The notes under the pieces are model-generated. The model was not told where the DNA came from and ran no database searches. It saw nothing but the letters and a program-made list of their open reading frames with translations. Shown in pieces: positions 8,423 through 17,618 of a stretch of 64,000 bases of DNA. Each line of letters opens with the position of its first letter. Positions within the stretch are counted from its first letter, which is position 1. Both the position numbers and the translations under genes were made by a program. The DNA comes from Paraburkholderia oxyphila NBRC 105797. GTDB taxonomy: Bacteria > Pseudomonadota > Gammaproteobacteria > Burkholderiales > Burkholderiaceae. The stretch lies in NCBI RefSeq assembly GCF_000685075.1, contig NZ_BAYD01000019.1:62001-126000 (forward strand). Direction: 5' to 3'.

Positions 8423-9256
8423 ATGCCCACTGCGAACGATTCGGTCCGCTTTCACGCCACGCACGTGCGCGAGGTCGACGCCATGACGGCCGCCTCGGCG
8501 CGCAGCTTCGCGCGCCATGCGCACGACCAGTACGGCATCGGCGTGATCGATGCGGGCGGCCATGTGTCCCTCTCCGATGCGGGCGTGGTCGAGGCCGTGG
8601 CCGGCAACCTCATTCTCGTCAATCCCGGCGAAGTGCACGACGGGCGTCCGCTCGGCACGGGCGCGCGGCGCTGGCGCATGCTCTATTTCGAGCCGCGCTG
8701 GATCGATGCGCTGCAGGCCGATGTCACCCAGGGCGACGACGCCGGTTTCGCGCTCTTCGCGCCTGTGATCGCCGATCCGCGCCTGCGCGCGCTGTTCGAT
8801 GCCGCGTTCGGCTATGCCACGGCCGCACCCTGCGACCTCGCGGCCATGGCTTTCGACGGCGCGGCGCTCGACGCCATGACGCGGCTCGTGCGCGGCCTCG
8901 GCCACCGCCGGCCGCTTGCGCCGTGCTCGCCGGCGGCCGTGGCGCGCGTGCGCGAGATGATCGACGCCGATCCGGGCCAGGCCTTCTCGCTCGCCGAGCT
9001 CGCGGTCGCCGCCGGGCTTAGCCGCTTCCAGCTCCATCGCGGCTTCGTGCAGGCGTTCGGCGTGCCGCCGCATCAATACATCCTGCATTGCCGCGTCGGA
9101 CTCGCGCGGCGCCTGCTCAAGGCCGGCCAAGCGCCCGCGCAGGCGGCGCTCGCGGCCGGCTTCTGCGACCAGAGCCATCTGAACCGGGCGTTCGCCCGCC
9201 AGTTCGGCGTATCGCCGGGCCGTTACCGGCTCGCGCAGGGCGCCGGCCCCGCCTGA
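8423..9256 (+). CDS. AraC-family transcriptional regulator
   Basis: The 277-residue protein starts at the ATG at 8423, eleven bases after a GGAGG site. The N-terminal half is an AraC-type cupin sensor (HAHDQYGIGVID, then NPGEVHDGRP). The C-terminal 100 residues carry two helix-turn-helix motifs, the first around FSLAELAVAAGLSRFQLHRG and the second around AALAAGFCDQSHLNRAFARQ, ending in the family signature FGVSPGRYR. The EamA transporter gene lies 125 bp downstream on the same strand. AraC-EamA pairs are common and the exporter is the likely target. Its effector is unknown. Confidence 0.92.
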   Translation: MPTANDSVRFHATHVREVDAMTAASARSFARHAHDQYGIGVIDAGGHVSLSDAGVVEAVAGNLILVNPGEVHDGRPLGTGARRWRMLYFEPRWIDALQADVTQGDDAGFALFAPVIADPRLRALFDAAFGYATAAPCDLAAMAFDGAALDAMTRLVRGLGHRRPLAPCSPAAVARVREMIDADPGQAFSLAELAVAAGLSRFQLHRGFVQAFGVPPHQYILHCRVGLARRLLKAGQAPAQAALAAGFCDQSHLNRAFARQFGVSPGRYRLAQGAGPA

Positions 9257-9381
9257 CGGTTGCTGTCGACGGCTGCAAAGGCCGGCCGCCGCCAGGCGTC
9301 GTCGCTTGCCTTGCCGCACACCGATCCAAGACGCCGCGCCCGCCGCGTTCTATACCGGTGCTTCAATTCCTGGAGCACCCC

Positions 9382-10329
9382 ATGTCCTCTTCGCTGTCAC
9401 CAGCAAAATCGCCGCGCGCATCGTCGTCGCGGTCCGTCGCGCATCTGCAGTTGACCCTCGCCATGATCACCGTGGGCAGCACGGTGATTGCCAGCAAGAT
9501 CATCGGCGCCGGACTCGATCCGATGCCCGCGACCGCGCTGCGCTTCGCGTTTGCACTGCCCGTGTTTCTCGTGCTCATGCGCGCGACCGGCACCGCGTTT
9601 CCGCGCCCGGGCCTGCGCGACGCGTGCCTGCTGATCGCACAGGCGGCGATCGGCAGCGTCGGCTACACCGTATTGCTGATCGCCGGAACGCAGCGGACCT
9701 CGGCCGCCGACGCGGGGATCATCCTCGGCACCTTGCCCGCCGTGTGCGCGCTCACCGCCGCCGTGGTGCTGCGCGAGCGCCTGCACGCAAGCACGCTGGC
9801 CGCGGTTCTGGTGGCGAGCCTCGGCGTGGCGCTGGTCACGCTCGCGCCCGCCGCACAGCACGCAGGCAACCGCTCGCTGACGGGCGACGCGCTGTTGATC
9901 GGCGCGGTGGTCTGCGAGAGTCTTTTCGTGCTGCTGAACAAGCGTCTGGCGACGCCCTGGCCGCCGCTTGCGCAATCGGCCGCGATGACGGGCATCGGCC
10001 TTGCCGTGTCCGCCGCCGCGGCGCTGCCCTACTGGCCGGCCACGCTGCATGCGCTACCCTCGCACGCCGTGCTGGCCGTGGCGTATTACGCGCTGGTGCC
10101 AACCGTGGGCGGCTTCTGGCTCTGGTACACGGGTGCGGCGCGCGTGACGGGCGCCGAGGCAGCCATCTTCACGGCCGTCGCGCCCGTCTCGGGCGTGGTG
10201 CTCGCGGCGCTCGTGCTGGGCGAGCCGCTCACGCCCGCGCGGCTTGCCGGGCTCGCGCTCGTTGTCGCGGCCGTGTTCGTGATTGCGGGACCGGCCGTGT
10301 GGCGGCGTCCGGGTGGCCAGGACGCATGA
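9382..10329 (+). CDS. EamA/DMT-family transporter
   Basis: The 315-residue inner-membrane protein starts at 9382 after a GGAG site. It has about ten hydrophobic segments in two tandem EamA repeats, the second starting near residue 170 (TGDALLIGAVVCESLFVLLNKRLATPW). The family exports amino acids or small metabolites. Substrate cannot be told from sequence. The upstream AraC gene is the likely regulator. Confidence 0.9.
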   Translation: MSSSLSPAKSPRASSSRSVAHLQLTLAMITVGSTVIASKIIGAGLDPMPATALRFAFALPVFLVLMRATGTAFPRPGLRDACLLIAQAAIGSVGYTVLLIAGTQRTSAADAGIILGTLPAVCALTAAVVLRERLHASTLAAVLVASLGVALVTLAPAAQHAGNRSLTGDALLIGAVVCESLFVLLNKRLATPWPPLAQSAAMTGIGLAVSAAAALPYWPATLHALPSHAVLAVAYYALVPTVGGFWLWYTGAARVTGAEAAIFTAVAPVSGVVLAALVLGEPLTPARLAGLALVVAAVFVIAGPAVWRRPGGQDA

Positions 10330-10368
10330 CTCATGACGCGGCGGGCGCCCGCGCGCCCACGCGGTGTC

Positions 10369-10397
10369 TTGACTTCGGAGAATGATCGTTCTACATT
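10369..10397 (+). promoter_or_regulatory. Sigma-70-type promoter of the tetR-like gene
   Basis: TTGACT at 10369-10374 and TACATT at 10392-10397 are separated by exactly 17 bp. The spacer contains the first operator copy. The promoter points at the TetR gene starting at 10502. Confidence 0.6.
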
Positions 10398-10421
10398 GCG
10401 TGGCATGGAGAACGATCGTTC
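10380..10421. promoter_or_regulatory. Paired TetR operators
   Basis: Two 12-bp palindromic elements, GAATGATCGTTC at 10380-10391 (one mismatch in symmetry) and GAACGATCGTTC at 10410-10421 (perfect), lie 30 bp apart. Both sit in the longer context GGAGAAYGATCGTTCYAC. The first lies between the -35 and -10 elements and the second just after the -10, an efficient arrangement for repression by the TetR protein encoded next. Confidence 0.75.
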
Positions 10422-10501
10422 CACCTCGCGTGCCGTCGTCTGATCGACCACGGCCCGATTGACCCACGCGCGAAGCGGACACCCTGCGAAGAGATGAAGT
10501 C

Positions 10502-11224
10502 ATGAGCAACAACACGCGTGCCGCCGCCGACGCGCCGCAAGCCTCCCCGCCTGCTTCCCTGCCCGATGCGCGCGAGCGTCTGCTCGATGCGGCCGAGGCC
10601 CTCATCTACGCGGGCGGCATCCATGCCACCGGAGTCGACGCGATCGTCCGCGCGGCGGGCGCGGCGCGCAAGAGTTTCTACACCTGGTTCGAGTCGAAGG
10701 ATGCGCTGGTCGCCGCCGCGCTCACGCGCCGCGACGAGCGCTGGATGCGCTGGTTCGTCGAAGGCACGTTGCATCGCGGCCGCACGCCGCGCACGCGCCT
10801 GATCGGCATGTTCGACGTGTTGCGCGAGTGGTTTGCCTCGGACGGCTTTCACGGCTGCGCGTTCCTGAACGCCGCGGGCGAGACCGCCTCGCCCGACGAC
10901 CCCGTGCGCGAGGTCGCCCGCCTGCACAAGGCGCGCTTGCTCGCTTTCGTCGGTGAGCAATGCACAGCATGGGCCGAAGCGGTTGGCGCGGACCGGCGCG
11001 TGGCGGCGCGGCTCGCGCGCCAGTGGCTGATCCTGATCGACGGCGCGATTGGCGTGGCGCTCGTGAGCGGCGAGGCGGACGCGGCGCTCGATGCGCGCGC
11101 CGCCGGCCAGCACTTGCTCGATGCGCTCGCGCCCCGGCCGGACCGATTGGCTCGATCACCTCGAGCGCCGCGAACGCGCGGCGCCGTACCCAACAAGCGC
11201 GAGGCCGCACGAGCGCGCCGCTAG
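10502..11224 (+). CDS. TetR/AcrR-family transcriptional regulator
   Basis: The 240-residue protein has an N-terminal TetR helix-turn-helix domain (about 22-70; [18 protein letters not shown] and [18 protein letters not shown]). A helical ligand-binding region follows. The C-terminal tail is unusually Arg/Pro-rich and probably disordered. Two palindromic operators overlap its promoter, so it is almost surely autorepressed. The SnoaL-like gene 73 bp downstream may be co-transcribed; its substrate could be the inducer, but that is a guess. Confidence 0.9.
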   Translation: MSNNTRAAADAPQASPPASLPDARERLLDAAEALIYAGGIHATGVDAIVRAAGAARKSFYTWFESKDALVAAALTRRDERWMRWFVEGTLHRGRTPRTRLIGMFDVLREWFASDGFHGCAFLNAAGETASPDDPVREVARLHKARLLAFVGEQCTAWAEAVGADRRVAARLARQWLILIDGAIGVALVSGEADAALDARAAGQHLLDALAPRPDRLARSPRAPRTRGAVPNKREAARARR

Positions 11225-11297
11225 CCGCGCGAGCTTCGCTGCCGTTTCTATGTGTGCGCACCGTCCCGGTGCGCCGCCCTCTCCATGGAGCAGACGC

Positions 11298-11792
11298 ATG
11301 AGTGCCACCCAACCGACGACGCCAGCCGAAGTCCGCCCGCCGCTGCCGCCCTTCACCCGTGAGACCGCGATCCAGAAAGTGCGCGCGGCCGAGGACGGCT
11401 GGAACACGCGCGATCCGCAGCGCGTTGCGCTTGCCTACACGCCGCAAAGCGTCTGGCGCAATCGCGCCGAGTTCGTGACGGGCCGCGAAGCCATCGTCGC
11501 GTTTCTCACGCGCAAGTGGGCCCGCGAGCTCGATTACCGGCTCATCAAGGAACTGTGGGCGTTCACGGACAATCGCATCGCGGTGCGCTTCGCCTACGAG
11601 TGCCACGACGATTCGGGCAACTGGTTCCGCTCGTACGGCAACGAGAACTGGGAGTTCGATGAGAACGGGCTGATGGCGCGCCGCCATGCCTCCATCAACG
11701 ACTTGCCGATTCGCGAAGCAGACCGGCTTTTCCGCTGGCCGCTCGGCCGCCGTCCCGACGATCATCCGGGCTTGAGCGATCTCGGGCTCTGA
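11298..11792 (+). CDS. SnoaL/NTF2-like protein, DUF1348 type
   Basis: The 164-residue protein starts at 11298 after a GGAG site. The core resembles the DUF1348 branch of the NTF2-like superfamily: [19 protein letters not shown], then the Trp-rich strand [20 protein letters not shown] and [20 protein letters not shown]. The fold is a small cone-shaped alpha-beta barrel used by many small-molecule-binding or isomerase proteins, and no specific reaction is established. It follows the TetR gene on the same strand, which suggests joint control. Confidence 0.85.
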   Translation: MSATQPTTPAEVRPPLPPFTRETAIQKVRAAEDGWNTRDPQRVALAYTPQSVWRNRAEFVTGREAIVAFLTRKWARELDYRLIKELWAFTDNRIAVRFAYECHDDSGNWFRSYGNENWEFDENGLMARRHASINDLPIREADRLFRWPLGRRPDDHPGLSDLGL

Positions 11793-12035
11793 GCGGGACG
11801 CATCGTCTCACGCCATCGCACGCGGCCCGAAGCTTCATCGCGGAGACTCATCGGGCTGCCATCATGGACGCGCCGAGCGGCGGCGCCTGCAGGCTCGCTG
11901 CGCGATTCCGAGCCTGGATTCCATACGCGCGCGGGCGCTCTTGCTGTACAGTTTGCAGTCACCGGAAAGAGACCCTCAACAGACCCAGCAGCATACGAAC
12001 CGAAGCGAATCGGCAAGCGAGAGGACGGAGAGCCC

Positions 12036-12674
12036 ATGCGGTGTTGGCGAGTGCGCGGTGGCAGGACAAGTTGGCGCGGGATCGCACCCGCTGTGCGAGA
12101 GACTGGGGCAAGTCCTGAAGCGCGCCCGGCGGCCGACGCGCGCGCCAGGCCCCCCGCAACACTCAACGGGCGCAAGAAGATTCCGAAGGCGGCTACGCTC
12201 ATCGCGTGCACGACGCTCATGCTTGGCGCGGCAACGAGCGCGCGCGCGGCCAACTGGTGCGGCGCCGGCCTGTGGGTCGATGCGATGGTCGGCTCGTACC
12301 ACATTCACCCCGACAAAGACTTCGAGCAGTTCAACCCGGGCCTCGGCATCGAATGCTGGCCCGGCGACACATGGGCGCTCACGGCCGGCGGCTTTCGCAA
12401 TTCGCTGCGGCGGCCCTCATGGTACGGCGGCGCGGTCTGGGCCCCCGAATTCCTGCATTGGGGCTACGTGCGTCTGGCGGCGATGGGCGGCATCATCTCG
12501 GGCTATAACTACGGCGACTGGGGGCTCGGCCACAATCACACGATCGGGCCCGTGGCCGCGCCCATCGTGATGGTTGCCTACAAGCGCGTGGGCGTGAACT
12601 TCATCGTCATCCCGCCGATTCCTTCCGACGACCTGCCTTTCACGATCGGGTTTCAACTGCGGGTGAAGTTCTGA
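12036..12674 (+). CDS. Exported beta-strand-rich protein, possible small outer-membrane barrel
   Basis: The start at 12036 has a good GGAG site 8 bases upstream, giving 212 residues. A signal-like segment (ATLIACTTLMLGAATSARA) ends near residue 67, an unusually long N-terminal region; the start is uncertain. The mature part alternates aromatic and glycine-rich strands: SYHIHPDKDFEQFNPGLGIE, then GGFRNS, PSWYGG and IISGYNYGDWG. This suggests an outer-membrane or periplasmic beta protein, somewhat like lipid-A-modifying barrels, but I cannot assign a family. It overlaps the convergent glycosyltransferase gene by 35 bp. Confidence 0.65.
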   Translation: MRCWRVRGGRTSWRGIAPAVRETGASPEARPAADARARPPATLNGRKKIPKAATLIACTTLMLGAATSARAANWCGAGLWVDAMVGSYHIHPDKDFEQFNPGLGIECWPGDTWALTAGGFRNSLRRPSWYGGAVWAPEFLHWGYVRLAAMGGIISGYNYGDWGLGHNHTIGPVAAPIVMVAYKRVGVNFIVIPPIPSDDLPFTIGFQLRVKF

Positions 12675-13797
12675 GCGCGTCCCGGTCTTGCGTCAACGCG
12701 TCGAAGCATTGCCGATAGCGCTGCCGGCACGTCTCCCACCCGAACATGTCGATGGCCTGCTGTCGACGCGCGGCCACCGCCTGCGCCGCCGAAAAACGCG
12801 GCCAGTTTTCCGTGACGAAGCGCACCACTTCCGGCAGCTCCGCTTCGTGCTCGAATAGCAGGACGTTGTCGAACTGCTCAGCGGCCCATCGCATGAACGG
12901 GATGGCCCGCCCGATCACCACCGGCACGCGTCCGATCGCCTCGAAGAACGCGCCGCTCACGAGCATCGAATCGGCCACGTGCGGCAGGATCAGGACGTCG
13001 GCGGCGCTGATTTGCGCGTCGAATTCGGCATCGCTTAGAAAGCGCGCATCGAGCGTGACGCATGCCGAGAGATTCCGCTCGCGCAGGATCGTGCGCAGCG
13101 CATCGACATAGGCGGCCTGACCTCGTCCGGCAATCAGCAGCCTGTGGCCGGCCGGCCAGGCGGCGAGCACCTCGGCAATGCCCTTGTAGGGCTCGACGGT
13201 GCCGAGAATCGCAAACGACGCCTCGCGCGTGCCGCTCCGCGCGGGTGGCACCGCGTGACCCGGCACGTCCCAATAGAGCGGATGCGGCAGATAGCGCGCG
13301 CGAAAATGCCCGGTGTAGTGGGGATCGTGAACGATGCGGATATCGGCGAGCCAGCGCACGAGCGACATCAAGGCAACGGAGAGCACGCGCACGGCGCCGC
13401 GCGCGTTGTGCACCGCGTGGTCGTGCACGAAACAGACGACACGAGCGCGACCGAGCGCCATCAACGCGCAATAGAGCAGCACCACCGGCAAGCCGCGTAG
13501 CCGCGGCACGACGCCTTGCCCCTTGTCGATGAAGGCGCGCAGCTCGATCCAGTGCAGCATCAGCACCGTCGAGCGTCTGAACAGATCGAAGCATCCGCCG
13601 CGCAGCAGGTAGCGCAACGATAGCGGCCGGACGTCGTAGCCGATGTCGCGCAGCAGTTGCTTTTGCAAATCGATGTACGGGTTCGTCGTATTGGTGAAGG
13701 GAGAGAGCAGCACGCGAGGCACCCGCGTGCGCTTTCGGAGCGCTTCGCACGCGCGTGCGCTCTCGCGTTCGTCATCGGGAAAAGCGCTGTCGCTCAT
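12640..13797 (-). CDS. GT4-type glycosyltransferase
   Basis: The start at 13797 (MSDSAF) is preceded by GAGGAG; the alternative at 13845 would run into the upstream aminotransferase gene. The 385-residue protein has the GT-B layout. Its C-terminal nucleotide-sugar domain is recognisable by FAILGTVEPYKGIAEVLAAW near 215, LLIAGRGQAAYVDALR after it, and the acceptor/donor loop DVLILPHVADSMLVSGAFFEA near 295. It is the last gene of a three-gene minus-strand glycan set. Acceptor and sugar are unknown. Confidence 0.85.
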   Translation of the reverse strand: MSDSAFPDDERESARACEALRKRTRVPRVLLSPFTNTTNPYIDLQKQLLRDIGYDVRPLSLRYLLRGGCFDLFRRSTVLMLHWIELRAFIDKGQGVVPRLRGLPVVLLYCALMALGRARVVCFVHDHAVHNARGAVRVLSVALMSLVRWLADIRIVHDPHYTGHFRARYLPHPLYWDVPGHAVPPARSGTREASFAILGTVEPYKGIAEVLAAWPAGHRLLIAGRGQAAYVDALRTILRERNLSACVTLDARFLSDAEFDAQISAADVLILPHVADSMLVSGAFFEAIGRVPVVIGRAIPFMRWAAEQFDNVLLFEHEAELPEVVRFVTENWPRFSAAQAVAARRQQAIDMFGWETCRQRYRQCFDALTQDRDALRTSPAVETRS

Positions 13798-13831
13798 GAG
13801 CGGTGCTCCTCGCGCGTCCTGGCCGGCACGC

Positions 13832-14989
13832 TCATTGCACCGCATGCGTCGGTTGCACCGATGCGTGCGCCGCGGCCAGCACGATGTCGATGATGCGGTC
13901 TTGCACCTCGCGCTCCAGCATGGGGAAGACGGGCAGACACAGCACCTGTTCCGCGATCGCCTGCGCCGCCGGCAGATTCCCGGGTGCCGCGGAAGCGAGA
14001 CCGCTATAGGCCGGGAATTCGCTGATCAGCGGATAGAAGTAGCGCCGCACGGCGATCTGGCGCGCACGCAGCTCCGCGTAAAGCGCGTCGCGGCTGAGCG
14101 GAAAGTCTGGCGTCACGAGCACGGGAAAATACGCATAGTTAGGCGTGCTGTCCGGATTGATTCGATGCAGGCGCAGCCCTTTCACGTGACCGAGACGCTC
14201 ACGATAGTAGGCGTCGATCCGTGCGCGCGCCGTGTGGGTCCAGTCCACGTGCTGTAGTTGCACGAGACCGAACGCCGCTTGTACCTCGTTCATCTTGCCG
14301 TTGATGCCGTGGCCCACCACGGTCACTTCGTCCTGAATGCCGAAGTTCTTGAGCCGGTCGATGCGCCGCTTCATCTGCGCGTCGCGGCAGACGATCGCGC
14401 CGCCTTCGAAGGTGTGGAAGATCTTGGTGCCGTGAAAGCTCAGCACCGACATGTCGCCGAAGCTCAGGACCGAGCGGCCGTTGCGCCGCACGCCGAACGC
14501 GTGCGCGGCGTCGTAGATCACCTTCAAGCCATGGCGATTCGCGATCTGTTCGATCGCCTCGACCTCGCACGGGTTGCCGTAGACGTGCACCGGCATGATG
14601 GCGCGCGTCGCGGGCGTGATCGCCGCTTCGATACGTGCCGGATCGAGATTCATGCTCACGGGGTCGATGTCGGCGAAAACCGGCTTGATGCCGTTCCAGT
14701 GGATCGCATGCGTCGTCGCGACGAACGAGAACGGCGTGGTAATGACTTCGCCGGTGATTTCGAGGGCCTGCAACGCTGTGATCAGCGCGAGCGTGCCGTT
14801 CGAGAACAGGCTGATGTGCTCCACGCCGAGGTGCTCGCAGAGCGCCTGCTCCAGCCGATGGTGCAGCGGACCATCGTTCGTCACCCAGCGGTTCGACCAG
14901 ATCTGCTCCAGGTAAGGCAGGAATTCTCCGAGGGGCGGCAAAAAGGGTTGGGTGACCGGCACTACCGCGGCTTTCGTGTCGTTCATCAT
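13832..14989 (-). CDS. DegT/DnrJ/EryC1/StrS-family sugar aminotransferase
   Basis: This PLP enzyme transfers an amino group to a nucleotide-linked keto-sugar. The 385-residue protein has the family hallmarks: opening segment FLPPLGEFLPYLEQIWSNRW, FSNGTLALITALQAL, the cofactor-binding DAAHAFG near 180 and the Schiff-base lysine in SFHGTKIFHTFEGG near 205. GNLPAAQAIAEQVLCLPVFP near the C-terminus is also typical. Together with the flanking glycosyltransferases it suggests synthesis and transfer of an amino-deoxy sugar. The dehydratase that would make the keto-sugar is not in this cluster. Confidence 0.92.
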   Translation of the reverse strand: MMNDTKAAVVPVTQPFLPPLGEFLPYLEQIWSNRWVTNDGPLHHRLEQALCEHLGVEHISLFSNGTLALITALQALEITGEVITTPFSFVATTHAIHWNGIKPVFADIDPVSMNLDPARIEAAITPATRAIMPVHVYGNPCEVEAIEQIANRHGLKVIYDAAHAFGVRRNGRSVLSFGDMSVLSFHGTKIFHTFEGGAIVCRDAQMKRRIDRLKNFGIQDEVTVVGHGINGKMNEVQAAFGLVQLQHVDWTHTARARIDAYYRERLGHVKGLRLHRINPDSTPNYAYFPVLVTPDFPLSRDALYAELRARQIAVRRYFYPLISEFPAYSGLASAAPGNLPAAQAIAEQVLCLPVFPMLEREVQDRIIDIVLAAAHASVQPTHAVQ

Positions 14990-15113
14990 GATGTTGGGTC
15001 CCGTGAGCGTGGTTATCGGTTGTTTTCAGAGCGACCGTATTTCGTCGTAATAATTAAGGATGCCGAATTGAATACCTGGGTAATTGGCGTTGGATGATCA
15101 AATCCTTGCGGGA

Positions 15114-16154
15114 TCAGGAGCGATGGGTCTGGCTGCCCCGCGCGAGCGGATTGGCGAGAAAGCGAATGGCTTGATCGCTGACGCTGCGCAGCGGTAGCAG
15201 GCAGAGCAGCGTCAATGCGACCGCCGCGAACTTCTTGCGCGTCGTCCAGAACGGATTGGCGAGGATCGAACGAAAGTAGCGCCGCGAGTCGAAAACGATC
15301 CAATGCCAGCGCCGCCACAACGGAGCGTCGTACACCCGCAGGCACAGATGAGCTTTCTCGTATGAGAAGTCCATGGGCTGCTCGGGCAATTGCTCGCCGA
15401 GGCGCTCGCTCACGAGCTCGCGCAGCGCGTCCCAGCGTTGCGGAAACGCTTGCACGACCTCGGCAACGTCCTGGCTGTTCGCAATCGAGAGCCCGGCGCG
15501 CGGTTTGGCAGCCGCTCCGCTTTCGTCGGCCGCCCGATGCACGCGATAGCCGCCAAGCGGTGTGTCGATCACGCCCACCTGCCCAACCAGCGCAACGCCG
15601 TAGATGGCAAAGAAGTCGGCGGCAATGCCGCGGCGCGTCGTCTTCGGCAATGGCAACACGCGTTTGAGCGCGCTGACGCGATACGCGTTGCCGGACGCCG
15701 GCGGCGACGGGTAGAGCCAGCCACTGCGCAGCAGCCCCGCGCATTCGGCGGGCGGTTGCGAATGCGGCACGCAGACGCCGATGGACCGGCTGTCGCCGTC
15801 GATCACGTCCAGCGTGAATTGCACTTTCGCGTAGCCGCCGCGCTCGAATGTGTCGAGCACTTGCGCAACCGCGCCTTCATACAAGACATCGTCGGAGTCG
15901 AGATACAGGATGTACTCGGTATCGGCCATTTCGAGGCCGAGGTTGTACGAGCTCGCCTGCCCGCCATTGGCCTTCAGGACCGGTGTCACACGCGCACCGT
16001 AGCTCGCGATGATGTCGCGCGAGCCGTCGGTCGAGCCATCGTCGATCACGACGACCTGGGTTCGCTGCGGTTCCTGAGCGAGCGCCGAGTCGATGGCTTC
16101 ACGCAGGAACCGCTCGTAGTTGTAGCTGCATATGACGACTGTGATGTCCTTCAC
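15114..16154 (-). CDS. GT2-family glycosyltransferase
   Basis: I chose the GTG at 16154 (VKDITVVICSYNYERF), which follows a GGGGGA site and begins exactly at the conserved domain; an ATG at 16391 would add 79 residues without recognisable features. The 346-residue protein is a GT-A enzyme with ITVVICSYNYERFLREAIDS, VVVIDDGSTDGS and the DXD-type metal site YILYLDSDD. The C-terminal part has a hydrophobic, basic stretch that may contact the membrane. It lies upstream of the aminotransferase, with 124 bp between them, so it may have its own promoter. Confidence 0.85.
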   Translation of the reverse strand: MKDITVVICSYNYERFLREAIDSALAQEPQRTQVVVIDDGSTDGSRDIIASYGARVTPVLKANGGQASSYNLGLEMADTEYILYLDSDDVLYEGAVAQVLDTFERGGYAKVQFTLDVIDGDSRSIGVCVPHSQPPAECAGLLRSGWLYPSPPASGNAYRVSALKRVLPLPKTTRRGIAADFFAIYGVALVGQVGVIDTPLGGYRVHRAADESGAAAKPRAGLSIANSQDVAEVVQAFPQRWDALRELVSERLGEQLPEQPMDFSYEKAHLCLRVYDAPLWRRWHWIVFDSRRYFRSILANPFWTTRKKFAAVALTLLCLLPLRSVSDQAIRFLANPLARGSQTHRS

Positions 16155-16771
16155 CGCTTGTCCCCCGTAGTCAGCGAGCGCATGCTCGTGCGACGTTTTG
16201 TGCGCTGCTTTGAGCGCTTGTCTGACACGTTTCGGCTGGTCGGTATTGCCCTGCGTTACCGCTCCTGTCCGTCCTGCCGATCCGTTCGCCTGATTGCCGC
16301 TCGTCGTGCTGCGCGTCGCCGGCAACCAAAGACTTTCACTTCTGCTGGCGCTGATAGCGAAATGAAAGTAATTGGTAATCTTATAGCTCACGGGCGATAG
16401 CGCGCGCCACCGCTATCGATGCCTATGTGTGCGGTGTTCAACACAATGACGCAGACGCACGGGAGCGCAGTTTGGACACCGCGTTTTGCTCACCTTCGAT
16501 AAGGTGAGGAATTCCAGGAGATGGAGCGAACGCATCCGCGGTGCCGCCGCGTGTGCTCATGCACACACGCTCGCGCCCGCCCGGCGAAGCGCGCCGCGTC
16601 TCCCGCAAACACTCACCTTTGTGCTCACCTGACAGTCTTGCCATAATCGCGTCAGGGGCGCGCCACGCCCGCGCCATAAGATACGGTGCTTCTTGCCGAG
16701 GCCGGTATCGAGCCGATTGATATGACAAAGGGCGCCTGACTGCACGCGCAGCAGGCCCAGAGGTGAATAGA
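16155..16771. other. Spacer with dispersed 21-bp repeats and a GGTGAG hairpin
   Basis: This 617-bp divergent spacer holds no convincing gene. CTCACCTT at 16489-16496 and AAGGTGAG at 16501-16508 form a perfect stem-loop with loop CGAT. The right arm starts a repeat copy, TAAGGTGAG-GAATTCC-AGGAG, at 16500-16520. A second copy in reverse orientation (CTCCCGCAAACACTCACC) lies at 16600-16620. The rest contains the promoters of the flanking genes. Confidence 0.7.
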
Positions 16772-17398
16772 ATGAAGAAGTGGATCACGACACTGATTAC
16801 AGCGGGTGCCCTGAGCACATTGGGCGCATTGGCGGCTCCGGCATCGAGCATGGCCGCCGACGAGCCCGCGTGGCTGCCGGCCACGGCCGCCACGCAATTC
16901 CAGAGCGCGAGCGCGATTGTCGAAGGCGCGAGTGGTGCGAACGTCAAGTCGACGCTTTATGTCTTCATGGACCCCAACTGTATTTTTTGTCACCTGGTGT
17001 GGAAAGCGCTGCAACCGTATGAAGCCGTCGGGCTCCAGGTTCACTGGATTCCAATGGGCTTTCTGAAGCCCGATTCGGCGGGCAAGGCGGCGGCCCTGCT
17101 GCAGTCGAAGAACAGCGCGGCACTCCTGAAGGAACTGGAGACGCATTACTCCGAGAAGGACGAGTCGGGCGGCATCGCGCCGCTCACGAGCATCCCGCCG
17201 GCCGCGCAGGCGCAACTCGACAGCAACATGAAGCTGTTCCAGGACCTGGGTTTCCAGGGCACGCCCACCATCATTTATCAGGGCTCGGGTGGCCGCTGGG
17301 CCGATCTCGACGGCCTGCCGAAGCTCAGCATGCTGCCAGGCTTGCTCAATTTGCCCGCGCAGCCGATCAAGGATCCTGAATTGCAGCGCTATCGTTGA
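16772..17398 (+). CDS. DsbG/DsbC-like periplasmic thiol:disulfide interchange protein
   Basis: The start at 16772 (MKKWITTLITAG) has an AGAGGTG site and gives a normal signal peptide cleaved near residue 30; a GTG at 16763 is less likely. The mature thioredoxin-fold protein has the active site DPNCIFCHLVWKAL and the cis-proline loop FQGTPTIIYQG. Its 208 residues are shorter than E. coli DsbG, lacking most of the N-terminal dimerisation domain, as in many Burkholderia paralogues. It should shuffle or reduce disulfides in the periplasm. It stands alone between two repeat-bearing spacers. Confidence 0.88.
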   Translation: MKKWITTLITAGALSTLGALAAPASSMAADEPAWLPATAATQFQSASAIVEGASGANVKSTLYVFMDPNCIFCHLVWKALQPYEAVGLQVHWIPMGFLKPDSAGKAAALLQSKNSAALLKELETHYSEKDESGGIAPLTSIPPAAQAQLDSNMKLFQDLGFQGTPTIIYQGSGGRWADLDGLPKLSMLPGLLNLPAQPIKDPELQRYR

Positions 17399-17424
17399 GC
17401 GTGGAATTCAGGGCAGCGTGCCGC

Positions 17425-17618
17425 TGAGGTGAGCTGTTCCAGGAGATGTCGGTTTATGGTGAGCCGCGGAAGGTGCGGTAATCTCACCGGCCCCGGTGAT
17501 GGTGAGGAATTCCAGGAGATGCAGGCTCAGGGTGAGCCGTGCGAGGCGCGGCAATCTCACCGGCACGGCAATGGTGAGGAATTCCAGGAGTCGGCAGATC
17601 CCGAAAAGCCTCACCTTT
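17425..17618. repeat. Cluster of four dispersed 21-bp repeats within a ~72-bp tandem duplication
   Basis: Copies at 17425-17445, 17498-17518 and 17570-17590 are of the variant GGTGAG-N4-TCC-AGGAG, spaced 73 and 72 bp, because the whole block (GGTGAG, a CTCACCGG segment, then GGTGAGGAATTCCAGGAG) is tandemly duplicated with drift. A fourth copy of the standard type lies in reverse orientation at 17598-17618 (ATCCCGAAAAGCCTCACC). The cluster fills the spacer between two convergent genes, so it cannot be an ordinary promoter element. Confidence 0.75.

Noticed and set aside
11940-11960. LexA box near CTGTACAG before the exported protein gene
   Set aside because: CTGT and ACAG are adjacent with no 8-bp spacer, so LexA cannot bind in the normal way.
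16603-16945. Dispersed repeats as REP/BIME elements or terminators
   Set aside because: The repeats are not palindromic and no U-tract follows, so they are neither REP-type hairpins nor terminators; only the pair at 16489-16508 forms a stem.
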